Source of the DNA: Meridianimarinicoccus roseus | Lineage (GTDB): Bacteria > Pseudomonadota > Alphaproteobacteria > Rhodobacterales > Rhodobacteraceae | Reading direction: 5' to 3' | Length of the DNA stretch: 64,000 nucleotides | Assembly: GCF_003172915.1 (NCBI RefSeq) | Contig: NZ_QGKU01000052.1 | Span: 1-64,000 of the forward strand | In this document: piece by piece, positions 10,790 to 19,136 of the stretch | Layout: each line of letters starts with the position of its first letter | How positions within the stretch are numbered: the first letter of the stretch is position 1 | Translations under genes and position numbers: made by a program | The notes under the pieces: generated by a model | What the model was told of the DNA's origin: nothing | Seen by the model: the letters and a program-made list of their open reading frames with translations, nothing else | Databases searched by the model: none

Positions 10790-12309
10790 CCGACACGCTG
10801 CTTGCCCTTGACGGGCTGACGAAGGCCTATCCCGGCGTGATCGCCAATGACGGCGTAAGCTTTCGCATAGCGCCGGGCGAGGTCCATGCACTGCTGGGCG
10901 AGAACGGCGCCGGGAAGTCCACTCTGGTCAAGATGATCTATGGGCTCGTGAAGCCCGACGCCGGACGGATGGCCTTGCGCGGCGCACCCTATACGCCCGA
11001 CCGCCCGTCCGAGGCACGGACCAACGGCGTGGCGATGGTGTTCCAGCACTTCTCGCTGTTCGAGGCGCTGGACGTGGCTGAGAACATCGCGCTTGGGATG
11101 GAAAATCCGCCACGGCGGCGCGAACTGGCGGCAAGCATCCGTCAGGTCAGCCATGATTACGGCCTGCCGCTCGATCCCGCGCGACTGGTGGGCGAGTTGT
11201 CGGCCGGCGAACGCCAGCGGGTGGAGATCATCCGCTGCCTGCTGCAGAACCCGCGCCTTCTGATCATGGACGAACCCACCAGCGTGCTCACCCCGCAGGA
11301 GGTAGAGATCCTGTTCGCCACCCTTCGCAAGCTGTCGTCGGAGGGCACCGCGATCCTCTACATCTCCCACAAGCTGGACGAGATCCGCGCGCTTTGCGAC
11401 GCGGCCACCGTGCTGCGTCGGGGCAAGGTCGTCGGCACCTGCGTGCCGCGCGAGACCACCGCGCGCGAGATGGCCGAACTGATGGTCGGCACCACGCTGC
11501 ACACGCCCGAACGCCGCCACCGCGAAAATGGCGAAACGCTGCTGGAACTGCGCGGCGTGTCCCTGCCTGCGGCCACGCCCTTCGGAACCAACCTGCACGC
11601 GCTGTCCCTCAAGGTGCAGGCCGGCGAGGTGATGGGCATCGGCGGCGTCGCAGGCAACGGACAGGACGAATTCCTTTCCGTGCTGTCGGGCGAAAGCCTG
11701 CAGGAGCCGGGGCGGGTATTCGTGGACGGCGTGGATATCGGCGCGCTTCCCCCGCAGACCCGACGCAGCCTTGGCGTGCTGGCCGCGCCCGAAGAACGGT
11801 TGGGCCATGCCGCCGCACCCGACATGACGCTGGTGGAAAACGCACTGCTGACCGGGTCGGTGCGCGAGAAACTCGCACCGCACGGGCTGGTCAACTGGGC
11901 CGCAACGCGCGCCTTCGCCGCCCGGATCATAGAAGCCTTCGACGTGCGTACGCCCAATGCCGACGTGGCCGCACGGGCCTTGTCTGGCGGCAACCTGCAG
12001 AAATTCGTGATCGGCCGCGAGATCCTTCAGGCGCCCCGCGTTCTGGTGGTGAACCAGCCGACATGGGGCGTGGACGCGGCGGCGGCGGCGACGATCCGGC
12101 AGGCGCTTCTGGACCTCGCAGGACAAGGCGCCGCCGTGATCGTCATCAGCCAGGACCTTGACGAGTTGATGGAGATCGCCGACCGCTTCGCCGCGCTCAA
12201 CGCCGGACGGCTGACCGATCCGCGCGCCACCGCCGGGCTGAGTCTTGATGAGATCGGCCTGATGATGGGCGGCGCGCATGACATGGAGGTGGCCCATGCC
12301 GCACAGTGA
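10786..12309 (+). CDS. BMP-family ABC importer, double ATPase subunit
   Basis: A 507-residue tandem ABC ATPase of the sugar/nucleoside class. The first half is canonical: GENGAGKST (Walker A), LSAGERQR signature, LLIMDEPT (Walker B), and a switch histidine in ISHK. The second half has lost a proper Walker A (VAGNGQDEF) but keeps LSGGNLQK, the asymmetry usual for RbsA/NupO-type proteins. The ATGA overlap with xdhC and the following paired permeases make this the energising subunit of the transporter. Physical linkage to xanthine dehydrogenase makes a purine base or nucleoside the likely substrate; that is inference. Confidence 0.92.
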   Translation: MTDTLLALDGLTKAYPGVIANDGVSFRIAPGEVHALLGENGAGKSTLVKMIYGLVKPDAGRMALRGAPYTPDRPSEARTNGVAMVFQHFSLFEALDVAENIALGMENPPRRRELAASIRQVSHDYGLPLDPARLVGELSAGERQRVEIIRCLLQNPRLLIMDEPTSVLTPQEVEILFATLRKLSSEGTAILYISHKLDEIRALCDAATVLRRGKVVGTCVPRETTAREMAELMVGTTLHTPERRHRENGETLLELRGVSLPAATPFGTNLHALSLKVQAGEVMGIGGVAGNGQDEFLSVLSGESLQEPGRVFVDGVDIGALPPQTRRSLGVLAAPEERLGHAAAPDMTLVENALLTGSVREKLAPHGLVNWAATRAFAARIIEAFDVRTPNADVAARALSGGNLQKFVIGREILQAPRVLVVNQPTWGVDAAAAATIRQALLDLAGQGAAVIVISQDLDELMEIADRFAALNAGRLTDPRATAGLSLDEIGLMMGGAHDMEVAHAAQ

Positions 12310-12399
12310 CCCCACCCCGAAGGCGCGGTGCGCCGGGCCGTCCGTCCCGTTGCATCGGCGCACGGACCATGCACACGCCGCCCATAAGGCCCGGCGCGC

Positions 12400-13485
12400 A
12401 TGATCCGGCTGGAAAAGCGCCCCACCCCGTCGCAGGCATGGACCGTGCTGACCCCGCCGGTCGCCGTGCTGGCCACGATGGTGGCGGGCGGGCTGATGTT
12501 CGCCGCGCTTGGCAAGGACCCGTTCGAGGCGATCCGGACGATCTTCTACGACCCGCTGTTCAACGACCAGTTCGCCGCCTATTCGCGCCCCCAGCTTCTG
12601 GTCAAGGCCGGGCCGCTGATCCTGATCGCCATCGGCCTCAGCCTCGGGTTTCGCGCGGGCGTGTGGAACATCGGTGCGGAAGGGCAATATATCGTCGGCG
12701 CGCTTTGCGGGGCCGGCGTGGGGCTTGCGATGTATCCGTCGGGCAGCGTTCTGGTCTTCCCGGCAATGGTGATGGCGGGCGCGCTTGGGGGCTGGGCCTG
12801 GGCGATGATCCCGGCGATCCTGAAGACGCGGTTCAATACAAACGAAATCCTTGTGTCGCTGCTGCTTGTCTATGTGGCCGAACAACTCCTCGCCTCTGCG
12901 GCGCTGGGACTGCTGCGTAACCCCGAAGGCGGCGGCTTTCCCGGATCGCGCAACTTCCAGCAATGGCCCGCCGCGGCGAACCCGGAACTGATCACCGGGA
13001 CGGGGATGCACTGGGGCGTGGTGGCCGCCTTCGTCGCCGTGATCGGTGCCTACGCGCTGCTGTCACGGCACCTTCTGGGCTTCCAGATCCGTCTGACAGG
13101 CGCCGCACCCCGCGCGGCACGCTTCGCCGGCGTGAACCCGACGCGGCTGGTGGTGATCTGCCTTGGTCTGTCGGGGCTGCTGGCCGGCATGGCGGGCCTG
13201 TTCGAGGTGACCGGCCCCGCGGGCCAGATCAGCATCGATTTCGGGTCGGGCTACGGCTTCACGGCGATCATCGTGGCCTTCCTCGGGCGGCTCCACCCGG
13301 TGGGCATCCTGCTGGCCGGGTTGCTGATGGCGTTGACCTATATCGGGGGCGAACTGGCGCAGTTCATGCTGGGTGTGCCCGCCGCCGCGATTCAGGCTTT
13401 CCAGGGCATGTTGCTGTTCTTCCTGCTGGCGGTGGACGTGCTGTCCAACTACCGCCTGCGCTTCGGTACGCGGGAGGTGGCGTGA
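12400..13485 (+). CDS. BMP-family ABC importer, permease 1
   Basis: A 361-residue inner-membrane permease of the branched-chain/ribose/nucleoside (BPD_transp_2) family. About eight to nine hydrophobic segments are visible. The conserved GVWNIGAEGQY motif near residue 85 is typical of the first permease of nucleoside importers, and TNEILVSLLL follows. A 90-base gap separates it from the ATPase gene, the only sizeable gap in the cluster. Start: ATG at 12400, about 10 bases after an AAGG. It overlaps the next permease by one base (TGATG). Confidence 0.9.
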   Translation: MIRLEKRPTPSQAWTVLTPPVAVLATMVAGGLMFAALGKDPFEAIRTIFYDPLFNDQFAAYSRPQLLVKAGPLILIAIGLSLGFRAGVWNIGAEGQYIVGALCGAGVGLAMYPSGSVLVFPAMVMAGALGGWAWAMIPAILKTRFNTNEILVSLLLVYVAEQLLASAALGLLRNPEGGGFPGSRNFQQWPAAANPELITGTGMHWGVVAAFVAVIGAYALLSRHLLGFQIRLTGAAPRAARFAGVNPTRLVVICLGLSGLLAGMAGLFEVTGPAGQISIDFGSGYGFTAIIVAFLGRLHPVGILLAGLLMALTYIGGELAQFMLGVPAAAIQAFQGMLLFFLLAVDVLSNYRLRFGTREVA

Positions 13486-14411
13486 TGGCCGGGATTTCGA
13501 TCGAACTGCTGCTCGCCTCGCTTATGGTGGCGGCCACGCCCATCCTGTTCGCCGCTATTGGCGAGATGGTGGTGGAAAAGTCCGGCGTGCTGAACCTCGG
13601 TGTCGAGGGGATGATGATCACCGGGGCGATCTGCGGCTTCGCCGTGGCGGTGGAAACCGGCAGCCCGGCTCTCGGTTTCGCGGGCGCGGCGCTTGGCGGC
13701 GCAGGGTTGTCGCTGGTTTTTGCGCTGCTCACGCAGGTGCTGCTGTCCAACCAGGTGGCAACAGGGCTCGCGCTGACGCTGTTCGGACTTGGGTTCTCGG
13801 CGCTGATCGGCCAGGGCTATGTCGGGATCAAGCCACCGCCGACCGGGTCGCTGGATTTCGGCCCGCTGTCGGACATCCCGCTGATCGGGCCGGTGCTGTT
13901 GCGCCATGACCTTCTGGTCTATGTCGCCATCGCGCTGACCGCGGCGGTCTGGGCCTTCCTCCGCTACACGCGGGCCGGGCTTATCCTGCGCGCGGTAGGT
14001 GAAAGCCACGACAGCGCGCACGCGCTCGGCTACAAGGTGGTACGCATCCGCGTGCTGGCGATCGTCTTCGGCGGGGCGATGGCGGGGCTTGGCGGGGCCT
14101 ATGTCAGCCTCGTGCGGGTGCCGCAATGGACCGAGGGCATGACAGCCGGAGCGGGCTGGATCGCGCTTGCCCTGGTGGTGTTCGGCGCGTGGCGGCCGTG
14201 GCGCGTGCTGCTCGGGGCCTACCTTTTCGGCGGGATCACCGTGCTGCAACTGAACCTGCAGGCGGCGGGCGTGAGGGTGCCGGTCGAACTCTTGTCCATC
14301 TCTCCCTATCTGATAACCATTCTGGTGCTGGTCGTCATGTCGTCGGACCGGCGCAGGGTCGCCCTCAATGCGCCCGCCGCGCTTGGCCGGGTGTTCCACG
14401 CAAGCTCATGA
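13485..14411 (+). CDS. BMP-family ABC importer, permease 2
   Basis: The second permease, 308 residues, also BPD_transp_2. It carries the matching EKSGVLNLGVEGMM motif near residue 30 and runs of hydrophobic helices throughout. The ATG is fused to the stop of permease 1 as TGATG; a GTG one codon earlier is a possible alternative start. With permease 1 it should form a heterodimeric channel. The C-terminus ends 21 bases before the GTG of the K+ channel gene. Confidence 0.9.
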   Translation: MAGISIELLLASLMVAATPILFAAIGEMVVEKSGVLNLGVEGMMITGAICGFAVAVETGSPALGFAGAALGGAGLSLVFALLTQVLLSNQVATGLALTLFGLGFSALIGQGYVGIKPPPTGSLDFGPLSDIPLIGPVLLRHDLLVYVAIALTAAVWAFLRYTRAGLILRAVGESHDSAHALGYKVVRIRVLAIVFGGAMAGLGGAYVSLVRVPQWTEGMTAGAGWIALALVVFGAWRPWRVLLGAYLFGGITVLQLNLQAAGVRVPVELLSISPYLITILVLVVMSSDRRRVALNAPAALGRVFHASS

Positions 14412-14432
14412 CCCGGGAAGGACGGCCCGCGC

Positions 14433-15236
14433 GTGCACCGCAGCGAGATACCGCAGATCCTGGATGGCACGCATCCGCGGGCCGGGCGTGGCATCGCACT
14501 GGCGCATCAGGCGCTGATCTTCCTGTCCGGGCTTGCGATCTCGCTCGAGACCGTGCCGGACCTGCCGGGCTGGGCGGAGCGCGGACTCTACCTGTTCGAA
14601 TTCGCCGTGCTGTTGGTCTTCGCGGCGGAGTACCTCACGCGGCTGGTCTGCGCGCCGCAACCGCTGCGCTACGCGCTCAGCTTCTGGGGGATCGTCGACC
14701 TGCTGGCCGTTCTGCCGCTGCTCAGCTACGTGTCCCCGCAACTTGCGGCGGTGCGGTCGCTGCGACTGCTGCGCCTCGTGCGGCTGCTCAAGCTGCTGCA
14801 CACCAACCGCGCGCTGATGCGGCTGGAAATAGCGTTGCGCCAGACGCGCGGGGAACTGGCGGTCTTTGCGTTCCTTGCGCTCATCATCCTCTACATCGCC
14901 GCGGTGGGCATCTACATCTTCGAACACGACGCCCAGCCCGAGGCGTTCTCGTCCATCCCGATGGCGCTTTGGTGGGCGGTCGTCAGCTTCACCACCGTGG
15001 GCTACGGCGACATCTACCCGATTACGGCCGAAGGACGCATGTTCACCACGGCGCTGCTGTTCATCGGGCTGGGAGTCATCGCCGTCCCCACGGCACTGAT
15101 CACATCGGCGCTGATCCACACGGATGTCGCGCAGCAGGTCGAAAAGGAAATCGAGGCCGACCTGCGGGACGAAATCGAACGCGAGGTCCGCAGCGGCCTT
15201 GCCCCCTTGAAACGCAAACCAACACGGAGACGCTGA
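14433..15236 (+). CDS. Voltage-gated potassium channel (Kv type)
   Basis: A 267-residue six-helix ion channel subunit. S1-S3 are hydrophobic. S4 is the classic arginine ladder RSLRLLRLVRLLKLL at 108-122. The pore loop carries the selectivity filter TVGYGD at 188-193, and the protein ends in a charged C-terminal coil rich in E/D/R. The start is a GTG at 14433 with GGAAGGA 10 bases upstream; no suitable ATG fits. It lies 21 bases after permease 2 and one base before the binding-protein gene, so it must be transcribed with the transporter. A channel gene in this position is unexpected. A role in balancing membrane potential during uptake is conceivable but unproven. Confidence 0.93.
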   Translation: MHRSEIPQILDGTHPRAGRGIALAHQALIFLSGLAISLETVPDLPGWAERGLYLFEFAVLLVFAAEYLTRLVCAPQPLRYALSFWGIVDLLAVLPLLSYVSPQLAAVRSLRLLRLVRLLKLLHTNRALMRLEIALRQTRGELAVFAFLALIILYIAAVGIYIFEHDAQPEAFSSIPMALWWAVVSFTTVGYGDIYPITAEGRMFTTALLFIGLGVIAVPTALITSALIHTDVAQQVEKEIEADLRDEIEREVRSGLAPLKRKPTRRR

Positions 15237-15237
15237 C

Positions 15238-16314
15238 ATGAACAGACTGACCACCCTTCTCACCGGCGCGCTGGTCGCCGCCGGACTGGCCGCCCCGGCC
15301 CTCGCACAGGATCCCGTCAAGGTCGGGTTCGTGTTCGTCGGCCCGGTCGGCGATGGCGGCTGGACCTACGAACACAACCAGGGCCGTCTGGCGGTCGAGC
15401 AGCATTTCGGCGACCAGGTCGAAACGGTGTTCCAGGAAAGCGTGCCCGAAGGGGCCGATGCGGAACGCGTTCTGACCCAGATGGCGCTGTCCGGCGCCGA
15501 CCTGATCTTCACCACCTCGTTCGGCTACATGGACCCGACGATCAACGTGGCGGCAAAGTTCCCCAACGTGAAGTTCGAACACGCCACCGGCTACAAGACC
15601 GCCGACAACGTGTCGACCTATTCGGCCCGCTTCTATGAAGGCCGCGCAATCCAAGGGCACATCGCCGGCAAGATGACCGAAAGCAATATCATCGGTTATA
15701 TCGGGTCGTTCCCGATCCCCGAGGTGATCCGCGGCATCAACGCGGCATTCATCCACGCGCGCAAGGCCAACCCGGAGGTGGAATTCAAGATCGTCTGGGC
15801 CAACACGTGGTATGATCCGGCCCGCGAGGCGGACGCCGCCACCGCGCTGATCGAACAGGGCGCCGACGTGATCCTTCAGCATACCGACAGCACCGCGCCG
15901 CTGTCCGCCGCCGAGAAGGCCGGCGGGGTGATCGGCTTCGGGCAGGCGTCGGACATGGCGCAGTACAAGCCCAGCCCGCGCGTCAGCTCGATCATCGACA
16001 ACTGGGCTCCCTACTACATCGACCGCGTGCAGGCGGTGATGGACGGCACCTGGGAAAGCCAGCAGGTCTGGCACGGGATCGACGAGGGCATGGTCGAGAT
16101 CGGCGAGATCACCGATGCCGTCCCCGAAGACGTGGCGAACGAGGCGCGCGCGCTGATGGACAGCATCGCCAGTGGCACCTACCACCCGTTCACCGGGCCG
16201 CTCACCAAGCAGGACGGCTCTGCGTGGCTGGCCGAAGGCGAGGTTGCCGATGACGGCACGCTCGCAGGCATGAACTTCTATGTCGAAGGTCTGACCGGCG
16301 CGATCCCGAACTGA
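15238..16314 (+). CDS. BMP-family periplasmic substrate-binding protein
   Basis: A 358-residue periplasmic binding protein of the BMP/PnrA (basic membrane protein) family, which typically binds nucleosides or purines. Seen: a signal peptide with hydrophobic core LLTGALVAAGLAAPALA ending in AQ, no lipobox cysteine, then VGFVFVGPVGDGGW, the usual first strand and ligand loop, and later TTSFGYMDP. GGAGACGCTGAC precedes the ATG. It is last in the block after the K+ channel and is followed by a strong palindrome, which suggests the transcript ends here. Confidence 0.92.
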   Translation: MNRLTTLLTGALVAAGLAAPALAQDPVKVGFVFVGPVGDGGWTYEHNQGRLAVEQHFGDQVETVFQESVPEGADAERVLTQMALSGADLIFTTSFGYMDPTINVAAKFPNVKFEHATGYKTADNVSTYSARFYEGRAIQGHIAGKMTESNIIGYIGSFPIPEVIRGINAAFIHARKANPEVEFKIVWANTWYDPAREADAATALIEQGADVILQHTDSTAPLSAAEKAGGVIGFGQASDMAQYKPSPRVSSIIDNWAPYYIDRVQAVMDGTWESQQVWHGIDEGMVEIGEITDAVPEDVANEARALMDSIASGTYHPFTGPLTKQDGSAWLAEGEVADDGTLAGMNFYVEGLTGAIPN

Positions 16315-16336
16315 CCGGCGGTCCACCGCTCCCTTC

Positions 16337-16368
16337 GCAACGCCGCCGGGTCGACCCGGCGGCGTTGC
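16337..16368. terminator. Perfect palindrome between convergent genes, likely bidirectional terminator
   Basis: A perfect 32-base inverted repeat: 14-base arms around TCGA, very GC-rich (core CGCCGCCGGG / CCCGGCGGCG). It lies 23 bases after the binding-protein stop and 16 bases after the end of the convergent CBS gene. There is no T-tract on either side, so it may work with Rho or as an RNA-stabilising stem. Confidence 0.6.
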
Positions 16369-16383
16369 CGTGTCCGGCGCCGG

Positions 16384-16860
16384 CTATTGCGCGGCGATGG
16401 CGGACCCATCGCCGACATGGCCCGCCCCGGCACCGACGGCGGCGGCCGGTCCGGCATATTCGCGGAACCGTTCGAACATCAGGCGATACTCGGTCGGGAT
16501 GTCGCGCATCGACAGCATACCGACCGCGGCACCCGAGCGCGTGACCGGAAGGTGCCGGAAGCCGCCTGTCACCATCGCCCCCATGGCATCGGCCAGTGGC
16601 GCAGCGGCATCTATCGTTACGGGATCGGCGGTCATGATTTCGGCCACGCGCGTCTCGTCTGTGCGGCGCCCGCTAGCAAGGCATTTGCGGATCACGTCCC
16701 GCTCGCTCAGGATGCCGACAAGACGGCCCTGCGCCATGACGGCAAGCGCTCCGACATCGGCCTCCGCCATTTGCAGGCAGGCATCGCGCACGCTGCGATC
16801 GGGTGTGATGGTGTGAAACGGGCGATCACTCAGGATCGCTTCGATGCTGCGGATGATCAT
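16384..16860 (-). CDS. CBS-domain pair protein
   Basis: A 158-residue protein made of two CBS motifs, which usually bind adenine nucleotides and act as energy or redox sensors. Repeat 1 runs from about residue 12 (ITPDRSVRDACLQM to GILSERDVIRK). Repeat 2 runs from about 75 (MTADPVTIDAAAPL to GMLSMRDIP). The start is at MIIRSIEAIL, supported by GGAGGGAG six bases upstream. No partner domain is attached, and the C-terminus is a low-complexity Ala/Gly tail. It is monocistronic, convergent with the purine operon. The target is unknown. Confidence 0.88.
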   Translation of the reverse strand: MIIRSIEAILSDRPFHTITPDRSVRDACLQMAEADVGALAVMAQGRLVGILSERDVIRKCLASGRRTDETRVAEIMTADPVTIDAAAPLADAMGAMVTGGFRHLPVTRSGAAVGMLSMRDIPTEYRLMFERFREYAGPAAAVGAGAGHVGDGSAIAAQ

Positions 16861-17072
16861 GGTCTTCTCCCTCCTCCGTCCACGTCGCGTTTGGAAACCG
16901 GACACTCGTCAACAACACTCTGGCCATGATGACCGGGCCAGACGGGTTCTACAGTGCGCCGCGACACACCACGAACCCAGGCGATTGCGCCCGGGTGTCA
17001 CATTGGGTCACGGCGGGGTTCCGGCCAAGTATGCAATACCGGACCGGAGTTTCGGCGGCCAAGGAAGGCACT

Positions 17073-17420
17073 ATGAACTGGACAGACAAGATCAAGGACA
17101 TGCGCGGCGCGCTACGGGCGTTCAACACGCTGCAACCCGCAACTGCGAAAGGGTTTGGCGCGCTTGGCAAGGCGGCGAAGGAACCCAAAGCGCTGGACGC
17201 CAAGACGGTGGAGTTCGTCGCGCTGGGGATCGCCGTCGCAGACCGGTGCGAGCCGTGTATCGCGTTTCACATCGATGCACTGGTGCGCCTTGGGGCATCC
17301 CGCGACGAGATCGGCGAGGTGCTGTCGATGTGCGTTCAGATGGGCGGCGGGCCGTCGCTGATGTATGCCGCGAAGGCGCTGGAATGCTTCGACGAGCTGG
17401 CGGAACCGGCCCGGAACTGA
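17073..17420 (+). CDS. AhpD-like carboxymuconolactone decarboxylase family protein
   Basis: A 115-residue helical protein of the CMD/AhpD superfamily. The redox-type motif is visible as RCEPCIAFHIDAL near residue 63: a Cys-x-x-Cys pair with a following histidine, as in AhpD peroxidase-reducing proteins. The start MNWTDKIKD has AAGGAAGG nine bases upstream; an earlier in-frame ATG lacks this and would add an atypical 49-residue leader. It is a lone gene. A role in peroxide or thiol redox chemistry is plausible; the substrate is unknown. Confidence 0.85.
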   Translation: MNWTDKIKDMRGALRAFNTLQPATAKGFGALGKAAKEPKALDAKTVEFVALGIAVADRCEPCIAFHIDALVRLGASRDEIGEVLSMCVQMGGGPSLMYAAKALECFDELAEPARN

Positions 17421-17462
17421 CGCAAAGTCCGGAAATCCGGATGCGCCGCTGTTTGCAACCCG

Positions 17463-17471
17463 TGGTATAAT
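17463..17471 (+). promoter_or_regulatory. Extended -10 promoter for the VPLPA-CTERM gene
   Basis: TGGTATAAT: a perfect TATAAT (17466-17471) preceded by TGn. No good -35 is present 17 bases upstream, which an extended -10 tolerates. The downstream gene starts at 17506, giving a leader of about 28 bases with TTGGGGATA as ribosome site. Confidence 0.6.
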
Positions 17472-17505
17472 TTCCCTAGCGTAATCTTACATTGGGGATA
17501 CTGCC

Positions 17506-18216
17506 ATGGCTTTCCGTATCATGAACTGCATCGCCGCATTGGCGGCACCGATCGCGCTTTGGGGCCTGCCCGCAGCGGCGCTCCCGCTTGCGCCCGGCGG
17601 CGTGATCGCCCCGGCCGGGACCACGTCGGCGGCAAGGCCCGAACTCGGCGGGATCGTCATCAATGACAATCTTCTCGCATTCGCCATAGACCCGACACCG
17701 ATCACTCCGTTCACGAATGTCGCAGGTGCCGTTCAGAACCGCGTCAGCGTCTCCAACGTAACCGGCGATCTGATCTTCGGGCCCAGAATCCGGGACACTC
17801 TGAACATCGACGGCGGAACCTTCTTCATCACCTCGTTCTTGATCGACGGCTGGGGCAGCTTCACCACGGATGTCGATTTCCGGACCGACGGAGACGGCGA
17901 CACCGGCTTTTCGAGCGTCTCGCGCAGCGCAGACGGAAACCGCCTGACCTTCCGCTTCGACACGCCGCTGCAAATCGACGCCATCGCGCCGGGGGCGCAG
18001 GAGGAAAGCCTGTTCCCGGCGATCCTGACCGATGCGCGCAGCTTCAACACGAACGGGCGGATGCGGATCATCGGCTATCTCGGTGGCGATCCGAACACGA
18101 TCTTCTCGACGGAGATCGGCGGGATCGCCGTTCCGCAAGTGCCGCTGCCCGCCGGGCTGTGGCTGAGCCTCGCGGCATTCGGCGCCCTTGGCGCAATGCG
18201 GCGCCGCCAGGGCTGA
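17506..18216 (+). CDS. VPLPA-CTERM sorting-domain surface protein
   Basis: A 236-residue secreted protein. It has an N-terminal signal peptide (hydrophobic core to about residue 25), a beta-rich middle with no recognised enzyme motif, and a C-terminal sorting signal: VPLPAGLWLS, then a hydrophobic stretch and MRRRQG at the end. VPLPA-CTERM is the exosortase-type tag common in Rhodobacterales, so the protein is probably processed in the inner membrane and released or anchored outside. Function is unknown. It faces a second VPLPA-CTERM gene across a 96-base gap. The exosortase itself is not in this window. Confidence 0.85.
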   Translation: MAFRIMNCIAALAAPIALWGLPAAALPLAPGGVIAPAGTTSAARPELGGIVINDNLLAFAIDPTPITPFTNVAGAVQNRVSVSNVTGDLIFGPRIRDTLNIDGGTFFITSFLIDGWGSFTTDVDFRTDGDGDTGFSSVSRSADGNRLTFRFDTPLQIDAIAPGAQEESLFPAILTDARSFNTNGRMRIIGYLGGDPNTIFSTEIGGIAVPQVPLPAGLWLSLAAFGALGAMRRRQG

Positions 18217-18312
18217 CAGCGGCGGCGGACCTCTGCGGCGGCTCTGCCGATGCCAGTTCCGCCGCAACCTGCGACGGAGCCACCCGGTCCGGATCGTCGG
18301 CGCGGATCGCCC

Positions 18313-18969
18313 TCAGATGCGTCGGCGCAGCATCACCAGCGCGCCCAGGCCGGCAAGGACCAGCGGCAGACCTGCCGGAAGCGGCACCTGTGCGCCCGGA
18401 GCCGCCTGCGCGAAGAAGGCCATGTCGAATCCGTCGCTCGTTCCGCCGGAGAAGACGTTGACGACTGAGGTTGTCGGCGTAGCGAATTCGTAGAGGAAGT
18501 ACGACGCTGTGTGCGACGTGTTCACCGTGAACCCCGTCGCTCCGCTGGCAGCGGTCGCGCCACCGAAATCGCACGGCGCAAATCCCAGGTCGATCCCGGT
18601 CAGCAAGGCGGTCCCGCCGTTCTCCGCATAGATCAGAAGCCGCGAGATTTCGCTGTCGAAACTGATTGTAAATTGGCGACCAACATGGACATGTTCGAAG
18701 GCTGGACTGCCCAGCCCGGTCACGCCCGGAAATTCAAAGGCTTGCGTCGCGCTTACATCCGCAAGGGGATCGTAGGCGAGAATAGAAAAGCCGATTGTGC
18801 TGCCTGTCAGACCCGAACGTCCAGTGTATCTACCCTAATTCGGCCCGGTCACGGCCTCGGTCTGGACGTCGAACACGAGTTGCGAAAGATCGAAATCCGA
18901 GATCGAGGCGGCCTGCGCGCAAGAGGCGGACAGGGCGACGGCAAGGACATGCGGTGAAAAACACTTCAT
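18313..18969 (-). pseudogene. VPLPA-CTERM protein interrupted by one in-frame amber codon
   Basis: Reading from the ATG at 18969: a signal peptide (MKCFSPHVLAVALSASCAQA), then SDFDLSQLVFDVQTE, then a TAG at 18835-18837. In exactly the same frame, coding continues without another stop through GRYTGRSGLTGS and LAYDPLADV to a C-terminal VPLPAGLPLVLAGLG and RRRI sorting tag. Total 218 codons including the TAG. Because the frame is unbroken on both sides, this is a single nonsense change, not a frameshift. It may be a recent pseudogene, a sequencing error, or a readthrough site. The mature product would be a secreted protein of unknown function. Confidence 0.75.
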
Positions 18970-18974
18970 TGACA

Positions 18975-19013
18975 ATAATCTCCCCAAGACAAGAGTTATT
19001 GTGGGGAGATTAT
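18975..19013 (-). promoter_or_regulatory. 12-base inverted repeat that would bury the ribosome site of the VPLPA-CTERM gene
   Basis: ATAATCTCCCCA (18975-18986) and TGGGGAGATTAT (19002-19013) are perfect complements around a 15-base spacer. On the minus-strand transcript the second arm contains GGGGAG, the Shine-Dalgarno sequence 10 bases before the ATG at 18969. If transcription begins upstream of 19013, a 12-bp stem would hide the ribosome site. Alternatively the dyad is a DNA operator. Only the symmetry and position are seen. Confidence 0.6.
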
Positions 19014-19136
19014 GCCATTGGTTAACGCTGGGGCAAAACGGAATTATTCGTTTCCGTCTGACCCGGTCGGGACAGGCACAAGGCACAGCCCGGCCCGACC
19101 CGGCAATCAGGGCCGGGCCGGCGTCGCACGCGCACC

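Noticed and set aside
10519-13011. Open frame of 830 codons opposite the transporter genes
   Set aside because: Shadow of the ABC ATPase and permease 1 genes.
18222-18265. 8-base GC inverted repeat between the VPLPA-CTERM genes as terminator
   Set aside because: Loop of 28 bases and repetitive GGC composition make it likely accidental.
18700-18969. Frameshift in the second VPLPA-CTERM gene
   Set aside because: The two halves are in the same frame; only one TAG separates them.
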